Positions 1 to 3,862 of a stretch of DNA of 6,674 nt are shown one piece after another. The first letter of the stretch is position 1; each line of letters starts with the position of its first letter. Under the pieces are notes generated by a model, which worked only from the letters and a program-made list of their open reading frames with translations, ran no database searches and had not been told where the DNA came from. The DNA is from JADFNO01 sp965369945 (lineage in GTDB: Bacteria; Planctomycetota; Phycisphaerae; Phycisphaerales; SM1A02). The stretch covers positions 1 to 6,674 of the forward strand of contig CBDUST010000261.1 of the NCBI GenBank assembly GCA_965369945.1, written 5' to 3'. A program made the translations under genes and the position numbers.

Positions 1-92
1 TGGAGTACGGCTACGATTTCACCGCCACCAGCTACCACATTCTGACCATTGATGGATCCCTGGGACGCGATACGCTGGGTAGCGCTCAATAA
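1..92 (+). CDS. C-terminal end of an unidentified protein (5' truncated by window)
   Basis: The frame starting at base 3 is open from the window edge to a TAA at 90-92 and gives 29 residues, beginning EYGYDFTATSYHI and ending DTLGSAQ. The other two forward frames hit stops within about 50 bases, and most third positions here are G or C, as in the confident genes of this window. A strong stem-loop terminator begins 38 bases after the stop, which fits the end of a transcription unit. The fragment is too short to assign a family and I do not recognise it. It is separated from rpsB by more than 300 bases and a terminator, so no functional link is implied. Confidence 0.6.
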   Translation, partial: EYGYDFTATSYHILTIDGSLGRDTLGSAQ

Positions 93-129
93 ACGACTGC
101 GACGTTGTGACGGAACAGTCTGAAGATTC

Positions 130-180
130 ACCGCCGGCGCGGATCACCCTTTGGGGCGGTCCGCGCCGGCGGTCGTTTTG
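130..180 (+). terminator. Rho-independent-type terminator after the first gene
   Basis: Bases 130-143 (ACCGCCGGCGCGGA) and 160-173 are perfect reverse complements, giving a 14-bp GC-rich stem around a 16-base loop. The short T-run GTTTTG follows at 175-180. Position (38 bases after the upstream stop) and structure both suit an intrinsic terminator. The T-tract is short, so termination efficiency is uncertain. Confidence 0.75.
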
Positions 181-427
181 GTCGCCCGCTTGAAAGGCCC
201 ATTCGCCACGGCTAAACTGCCCGACTTGCCCTCGTTGGGAGGGCGGGTCAGCAGCGCGGTCGTGGGCCGTGCCTGCTCATTGCGTTCGTGTTCTTTATCT
301 TCTTGAGATTGCGGGTCGTCGTTTGGGGATCAGACCTGACCCGCTGGAAGCGCCCTTTGCGGTTCGGTACCCGGCTTCGGCCGGCCCCACTGACCGGCCC
401 GCCGGTGTCGCTGCATGAGGTATGGTT
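181..427 (+). promoter_or_regulatory. rpsB 5' leader with competing base-pairings (candidate autoregulatory leader)
   Basis: This gene-free stretch lies between the upstream terminator and rpsB. I could not pick a convincing -35/-10 pair. The octamer GCGGGTCA at 243-250 is perfectly complementary to TGACCCGC at 337-344, and a second GCGGGTC at 311-317 can pair with the same 3' strand, so the two pairings exclude each other. Closer to the gene, CCGGC-TTCG-GCCGG (371-384) forms a UUCG-capped hairpin. GGCCGG (379-384) can instead pair with CCGGCC (394-399), and ACCGGC/GCCGGT (393-406) forms a third hairpin just before the Shine-Dalgarno sequence at 417-421. In E. coli, S2 represses its own operon through the rpsB leader; an equivalent role here is inference, and no sequence homology to that leader is claimed. 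Confidence 0.4.
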
Positions 428-1321
428 ATGGCATCACTTGTCAGGGATCTAATCGGAGCTGGAATTCACTTCGGTCAGCGTCGCAGCAACTGGAACCCGA
501 AGATGAAGCCGTATCTCTTCGGCGTTCGTCACCGAATTCACATCATTGATATTCGACAAACCCTCCGTGGGCTGTTGCTAGGCAAGAAATTTGTCCAACG
601 CATTGTCTCGGAGGGCAAGGATGTCTGTTTCGTTGGCACGAAGCGACAGGCCCGTGCAGCCGTGGAGAAGTACGCCATTGAGGTCAGTATGCCCTACGTC
701 GTCGAGCGCTGGCTGGGCGGCACGCTGACCAATCAACGGACGATCCGTGAGCGCCTCAAGCGACTGGAGGAGCTGGAGCAACTCGTCGAGTCCGGTGAGA
801 TCGAAAACTACTCCAAGAAAATGACCTCGCAGCTCCTGCGAGAGAAGCGCAAGATCACTCGCAACCTCCAGGGCGTTCGCAACATGAGCAAACTGCCCGG
901 AGCCCTGGTGGTCATCGATGTTGCGCGAGAGGTCAACGCGCTGCGAGAGGCACGTGGATTGGTGATTCCCACGATCGCGCTAGTCGACAGCGACGGCGAC
1001 CCTGATTTGGTGGACATCCCGATCCCCGGCAATGATGATTCGATGCGTTCGATCGACGTCGTAGTACGTGAGTTGTGCGAAGCGGTGAAACTGGGGAAGA
1101 TGGCCCAACAACCCACCGCCGAAGACCGAGGGCAGACGCCGGAGAATGGGGACGACGCTCCTCGTCGCCGGTCATCCCGTGCGATGTTCCGCGCCGCTGA
1201 CGAGCCAACTCCAGCGACTGAAGCCGAACCGGTCGTAGACGGACCGGACCAGGCTGCCGGGAGCGGTGAACCCGCGCCGACCGCATCAACCACGTCGGCT
1301 GCTGAGCCGAATCTCAAGTAA
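428..1321 (+). CDS. rpsB: 30S ribosomal protein S2, with long acidic C-terminal tail
   Basis: S2 is a late-assembling small-subunit protein that also helps anchor S1. The 297-residue product shows the family hallmarks in order: an N-terminal AGIHFGQRRSNWNPKMKPYLFG-like block (residues 11-32), FVGTKRQA (68-75), RWLGGTLTNQRTI (94-106), a charged coiled-coil-like helix (about 107-145), SKLPGALVVIDV (154-165) and DSDGDPDLVDIPIPGNDD (187-204). The core ends near residue 225, as in ordinary S2. About 70 further residues follow, rich in Ala, Pro, Thr, Glu and Asp with one RRRSSR patch, probably disordered. The start at 428 is preferred over the in-frame ATG at 422, because GAGGT at 417-421 lies 6 bases before 428 but touches 422. 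tsf follows 95 bases downstream, the conserved rpsB-tsf order. Confidence 0.97.
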   Translation: MASLVRDLIGAGIHFGQRRSNWNPKMKPYLFGVRHRIHIIDIRQTLRGLLLGKKFVQRIVSEGKDVCFVGTKRQARAAVEKYAIEVSMPYVVERWLGGTLTNQRTIRERLKRLEELEQLVESGEIENYSKKMTSQLLREKRKITRNLQGVRNMSKLPGALVVIDVAREVNALREARGLVIPTIALVDSDGDPDLVDIPIPGNDDSMRSIDVVVRELCEAVKLGKMAQQPTAEDRGQTPENGDDAPRRRSSRAMFRAADEPTPATEAEPVVDGPDQAAGSGEPAPTASTTSAAEPNLK

Positions 1322-1330
1322 CTACTGACG

Positions 1331-1362
1331 CTGTGGTCGGCACCGAATGGAGGTCGCCACAG
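1331..1362 (+). promoter_or_regulatory. Possible stem-loop between rpsB and tsf
   Basis: CTGTGG (1331-1336) and CCACAG (1357-1362) are perfect complements around a 20-base loop. The structure lies within the 95-base rpsB-tsf spacer and has no T-run. In several bacteria the rpsB-tsf gap holds an element that lowers tsf transcript relative to rpsB. A six-base stem with a long loop can arise by chance, so this is weak. Confidence 0.25.
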
Positions 1363-1416
1363 ACGGCATCGACGACCGGATATCGACACAACCGAAACGA
1401 CGCGAGGATTGATACG

Positions 1417-2235
1417 ATGGAAACCGTGGAAGCGAACTTCTCCGCCAAAGACGTCATGGCCCTGAGGCAGAAGACGGGCCTGGGAATGATGGACTGCAAG
1501 AAAGCGCTTGGGGCCTGCGATGGCGATATGGCTGCCGCTGAGGAGTGGCTTCGAGCAAACCTCAAGGGCAAGATGGAGAAGCGCACTGAGCGCGCTGCCG
1601 CCGAGGGACGCGTCGCGATTACCGTCGCTGGATCATCTGCCGCCATCGTTGAGCTTCGCACCGAGACTGACTTCACGGCCCGCAACGATCAATTCATCGC
1701 GGCGCTTGACGACATCGCTAAAGTAGCGCTCACCCTCGCGGCCGGTCCTATTGCCGCGAACGAAAAAATTGACAAGCTCGTCGATAACCTTCGTATCACG
1801 ACCGGCGAAAACGCCAGCTTTGCCCGAGGTGAGAAGATTGAGGGCGGCGCATTCGGTAGTTACGTTCACCACAACGGTCAAAAGGCCGCCCTAATGCAGA
1901 TCGAAGGCAGTGCTGACGATGAGATCCTCACCGGCATCTGCATGCACATCGTCGCGCACGTTCCGACTCCAATCGCGGTAGACGAATCGGGCGTTCCTAC
2001 CGAAACGATCGATCGGATCAAGACCGAAGCGCTCCAGGAGGCGAAAGAGGCCGGCAAAAATGACGAGATCGCAGCAAAGATCGCTGAAGGCAAAGTGCGA
2101 AAGCACCTCCAGCAAACAACGCTACTCAATCAGGCGTATGTCAAAGATCCTTCAGGAAAGACGCCGGTCAAAAGCATCCTGCCTGAGGGCGTTACGATCA
2201 AGCGATTCTTGCGATACGTCGTCGGAATCGATTGA
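1417..2235 (+). CDS. tsf: Translation elongation factor Ts (EF-Ts)
   Basis: EF-Ts is the cytoplasmic nucleotide exchange factor that releases GDP from EF-Tu. The 272-residue product has an N-terminal UBA-like domain (about residues 8-48) with the signature TGLGMMDCKKAL (20-31) and GD-AAAEEWLR. Next comes the conserved ELRTETDF (79-86), whose Asp-Phe pair (D85, F86) corresponds to the residues that insert into EF-Tu. The dimerisation-type core contains YVHHNGQKAALMQIEG (149-164), MHIVAHVPTPIAVDES (176-191) and a C-terminal EGKVRKHLQQTTLLNQAYVKD (224-244). Length is normal for the family. ATG 1417 was chosen because the homologous region begins a few residues later and GAGG (1404-1407) sits 9 bases upstream. 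A GTG at 1333 would add 28 residues unlike any EF-Ts. It is probably co-transcribed with rpsB. No pyrH or frr follows, although these often do in other bacteria. Confidence 0.97.
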   Translation: METVEANFSAKDVMALRQKTGLGMMDCKKALGACDGDMAAAEEWLRANLKGKMEKRTERAAAEGRVAITVAGSSAAIVELRTETDFTARNDQFIAALDDIAKVALTLAAGPIAANEKIDKLVDNLRITTGENASFARGEKIEGGAFGSYVHHNGQKAALMQIEGSADDEILTGICMHIVAHVPTPIAVDESGVPTETIDRIKTEALQEAKEAGKNDEIAAKIAEGKVRKHLQQTTLLNQAYVKDPSGKTPVKSILPEGVTIKRFLRYVVGID

Positions 2236-2263
2236 CGCATCCAAGTTCAGTCATTCTTGCGTC
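2234..2263. terminator. Weak dyad at the tsf / methyltransferase convergent junction
   Basis: GACGCA (2234-2239) and TGCGTC (2258-2263) pair perfectly around an 18-base loop. The dyad spans the 11-base gap between the two convergent stop codons, where a shared terminator would be expected. There is no T-run on either side and the stem is short. It is listed only because nothing better is visible at this junction. Confidence 0.22.
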
Positions 2264-2912
2264 GCCCAACGATGATCCCCTGTCGTAAGGGCACGACGAC
2301 CGCTTCAAAATCTGGATCGTCCGCAACGAGACGGTTGAACGTGTCTATCGCCTCGCGTTGCTCGTGACCTACATCATCAATCGACCAAGCGCCGCCACCG
2401 AGCACGTTGTCCGCCATCACCAATCCGCCCGGTGCGATGAGCGGTCGCACGATGCGCCAGTACCGTGCGTACTCAATCTTGACGGCGTCGATGAAAACCA
2501 CGTCAACAGAATCAGGCCCGAGTTCATCGACAAGTTGAGGCAAGACCTCCAACGCCGCGCCTCGACGAATCTGGACGCGGTCAGTGACGCCGGCACGCTC
2601 GAACTGCGCCTGGGCAAAATCGGCATGCGCCGGCTCCCGCTCGATCGTGATGAGGCGGCCACCGGCCTTGAGGCCGCGGGCCAGCCAGATGCCTGAATAG
2701 CCGCCGAGCGTACCCAGCTCGATCACCAATTGCCCCCGCGTCATTGAAGTGAGCATCATCAACAATCGACCGACATCGGCGCTGACCGCGATGTTCGGCA
2801 GTCCGGCCTTGACCGCCTCATCCATCAGTCCAGCCAGATGCGCATCTTGCCGGCCGAAGATTTCGCGCGAATATTGTTGAATATAGTCCCAGCGATCGTC
2901 GTTCGTGCCCAT
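2247..2912 (-). CDS. SAM-dependent O-methyltransferase (class I, family 3 type)
   Basis: The 221-residue protein matches the small cation-dependent O-methyltransferases related to caffeoyl-CoA and catechol O-methyltransferases, which move a methyl group from S-adenosylmethionine to a hydroxyl on a small molecule. Visible motifs are the SAM-binding glycine loop VIELGTLGGYSGIWLA (63-78), the acidic residue E91 after strand 2 (ITIERE) for the SAM ribose, and RVQIRRGAALEVLP (112-125). The metal-binding positions expected for the family follow: FIDAVKIEYARYW (140-152) with D142, and ADNVLGGG (167-174) with D168 and N169. It is full length with no signal peptide, hence cytoplasmic. The substrate cannot be read from sequence. 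No Shine-Dalgarno sequence precedes the ATG. The minus-strand sequence TACAGT lies 7 bases before the start, so a leaderless message is possible (inference). It converges on tsf and diverges from the Cys-rich protein gene. Confidence 0.92.
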   Translation of the reverse strand: MGTNDDRWDYIQQYSREIFGRQDAHLAGLMDEAVKAGLPNIAVSADVGRLLMMLTSMTRGQLVIELGTLGGYSGIWLARGLKAGGRLITIEREPAHADFAQAQFERAGVTDRVQIRRGAALEVLPQLVDELGPDSVDVVFIDAVKIEYARYWRIVRPLIAPGGLVMADNVLGGGAWSIDDVGHEQREAIDTFNRLVADDPDFEAVVVPLRQGIIVGRRKND

Positions 2913-2978
2913 ACGAGGTACTGTACCGCAACGAACCGAGCGCTTGATCGGTTTCCGAACACCAGAGGAGATATGGAC
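2913..2978. promoter_or_regulatory. 66-base divergent intergenic region with two inverted repeats
   Basis: This region must contain translation signals, and perhaps promoters, for both the minus-strand methyltransferase and the plus-strand Cys-rich protein. It holds a perfect odd dyad, GGTAC-T-GTACC (2917-2927), five bases from the methyltransferase start. It also holds an AACCGA/TCGGTT inverted repeat (2934-2939 and 2948-2953). The AGAGGAG Shine-Dalgarno of the plus gene lies at 2964-2970. A TATAGT at 2882-2887 inside the methyltransferase gene is a possible -10 box for the plus gene, but no matching -35 was found. Operator function is inference. Confidence 0.35.
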
Positions 2979-3386
2979 ATGCGAAGTACCCTATTAAGAG
3001 GCACGGCACTTGTTTGCGCAATGGCGTTGATTAGCGTTGTGCAGGTCGCCTGCAGCTCGACCGAGAGCACGACGTCGCAGCCGGAGATGACCACCCAAGT
3101 CTCGCCGGGCGCGCTCGCACTGTGTACGAACTGCGGACAATTCAAGGGATCAGCCGAATGCTGCCAAGCTGATCAGGTCACATGCGCCGGATGCGGGTTG
3201 GCGAAAGGTTCGCCCGGATGTTGCCGCATCGAAAAAGGGTCAGCCGAGCCGGCCGCGGTGTGCCTTTCCTGCGGACACATCAAGGGCGACGCGATGTGCT
3301 GTCAGCCCGGTCAGGTCAAGTGCGAAGCCTGTGGACTAGTCAAGGGCTCTGCTGGGTGCTGTAAGATTCCCGACTCGCAGCGCTAA
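2979..3386 (+). CDS. Small Cys-rich repeat protein, exported (probable lipoprotein)
   Basis: I do not recognise a named family. The 135-residue product starts with MR, then a hydrophobic stretch (about residues 9-24) ending VQVAC-SST, which suggests a lipoprotein signal with C25 as the lipidated Cys. The lipobox is not canonical, because Q22 occupies the -3 position. After a Ser/Thr-rich linker come four units of the form CxxCGxxKGxxxCC, with Cys at 49/52/61/62, 69/72/81/82, 95/98/107/108 and 115/118/127/128. These 16 Cys lie within 80 residues. Four Cys per unit suggests one metal site (zinc, copper or iron) or disulfides in each; this is inference. Start 2979 is preferred because AGGAG (2966-2970) is 8 bases before it but only 2 bases before the alternative ATG at 2973. 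An ORF extension back to 2838 lies inside the methyltransferase gene and is rejected. The methyltransferase is its divergent neighbour. Confidence 0.85.
   Translation: MRSTLLRGTALVCAMALISVVQVACSSTESTTSQPEMTTQVSPGALALCTNCGQFKGSAECCQADQVTCAGCGLAKGSPGCCRIEKGSAEPAAVCLSCGHIKGDAMCCQPGQVKCEACGLVKGSAGCCKIPDSQR
3123..3362 (+). repeat. Four-fold CxxCGxxKGxxxCC coding repeat (two duplicated pairs)
   Basis: The units occupy 3123-3164, 3183-3224, 3261-3302 and 3321-3362. Within each pair the gap between units is six residues in both cases, while the gap between pairs is 12 residues. The two 34-residue pairs share 21 identical positions by hand alignment, against 8 of 14 between the two units of the first pair. 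A two-unit module therefore appears to have been duplicated as a block. Confidence 0.85.
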
Positions 3387-3485
3387 TCCGACGTCGCTAC
3401 TGACACGGCTTCCTAGATCACGATCCGTACCGGAGAAGTTGCGGCACGGTTGTCAACTTCGCTTCGCTATCGATTGCGCTGATCG

Positions 3486-3674
3486 ATGCGATGGATGTTG
3501 CGTTCCTATCTGGCCTCCGTCGAGTCGCTCCGAATAGCGAGCATGATGTTGCAGCCTCGATCGACAGCCGTACTCTTCATGCGCGCCGCTGTCGTAGTAC
3601 TCAGTCGCATATCAGCCGATGGCACCGTGGCCGGCGGCGCTGACCTGCTCATCCTGTTGGCCAATAGGACCTAA
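3486..3674 (+). pseudogene. Decayed end of a dockerin-type secreted protein gene
   Basis: The open frame here ends DGTVAGGADLLILLANRT-stop (3618-3674), strikingly like the DGDCTIGAGDLLVLLANWG-stop that closes the large gene at 6523. At DNA level 3641-3665 matches 6490-6514 at 23 of 25 bases. Upstream of 3618 the frame (62 residues in all) has no recognisable domain, signal peptide or Shine-Dalgarno sequence, and the conserved terminal Trp-Gly has become Arg-Thr. I read it as the eroded 3' end of a paralogue of the large gene. The rest of that gene is unrecognisable; 3387-3485 shows nothing I can assign. The remnant at 3618-3674 is well supported, but the upstream limit is arbitrary. Confidence 0.55.
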
Positions 3675-3725
3675 GACACGTCAGGCGTCCTTGGCCTCAC
3701 CTCCCACTGTTTCAAAAACCCTACT

Positions 3726-3759
3726 GAAACCCTAATGCGGGGCGGCAGCCCGGGGTTTC
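3726..3759 (+). terminator. Strong stem-loop upstream of the beta-helix gene
   Basis: GAAACCC (3726-3732) pairs perfectly with GGGTTTC (3753-3759). Inside, GGGC-GGCA-GCCC (3740-3751) forms a second stem. It lies 51 bases after the stop of the decayed gene end and about 100 bases before the next start, so it could be the surviving terminator of the decayed gene or an element in the leader of the next. The sequence AAACCCTA also occurs twice 11 bases apart (3716-3723 and 3727-3734), the second copy forming part of the stem. There is no long T-run. Confidence 0.4.
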
Positions 3760-3792
3760 CTTCGATATCTGCGTGAATAGGAAATTGAGGCT

Positions 3793-3820
3793 TGCCCTCT
3801 TCCGCTTCACTCGGCACAAT
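3793..3820 (+). promoter_or_regulatory. Possible sigma-70-like promoter of the beta-helix gene
   Basis: TTGCCC (3793-3798) and CACAAT (3815-3820) each match four of six consensus bases and are 16 bases apart, which would give a 5' leader of roughly 35 bases. The rest of 3760-3850 shows no better candidate. Promoter rules for this lineage are poorly constrained, so this is a weak call. Confidence 0.2.
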
Positions 3821-3862
3821 GGGGCCACCTCAGATCGACCCACCATTGGAAGGAGGATGGCT

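Noticed and set aside
280..308. TTGCGT (280-285) and TTGAGA (303-308) as -35 boxes for rpsB
   Set aside because: No acceptable -10 box lies 16-18 bases downstream of either, so no promoter was called.
383..398. Near-match of the rpsB leader (383-398) to the 3' end region (6567-6580), GGCCCC..TGACCGGC
   Set aside because: The shared stretch is short and GC-rich with a two-base gap and different contexts, so chance is the simplest explanation.
808..1389. Long minus-strand ORF (193 codons) opposite rpsB
   Set aside because: It is antisense to the well-conserved S2 frame, its product is Ser/Arg-rich without any motif, and it is what GC-rich coding DNA produces on the opposite strand.
1333..1416. 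GTG-initiated 28-residue N-terminal extension of EF-Ts
   Set aside because: The extension has no EF-Ts similarity and the ATG at 1417 has a good ribosome binding site and the expected N-terminus.
2358..2696. Plus-strand ORF inside the methyltransferase gene
   Set aside because: The minus strand encodes all family motifs across this interval; the plus ORF has none.
2838..2978. 47-residue upstream extension of the Cys-rich protein
   Set aside because: It overlaps the start of the methyltransferase gene and would bury the signal sequence; AGGAG at 2966-2970 supports the start at 2979.
3182..3364. Overlapping plus-strand ORF (60 codons) in the Cys-rich gene
   Set aside because: It is an alternative frame of the repeat and is Arg-rich with no recognisable features.
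3716..3734. AAACCCTA doublet as a telomere-like or CRISPR-like repeat
   Set aside because: There are only two copies, with no spacers and no further array; it is better explained as part of the local stem-loop.
3773..3862. GTG-initiated 30-residue N-terminal extension of the beta-helix protein
   Set aside because: There is no ribosome binding site at 3773, and the extension would place a basic segment before a clear signal peptide that has its own AGGAGG.
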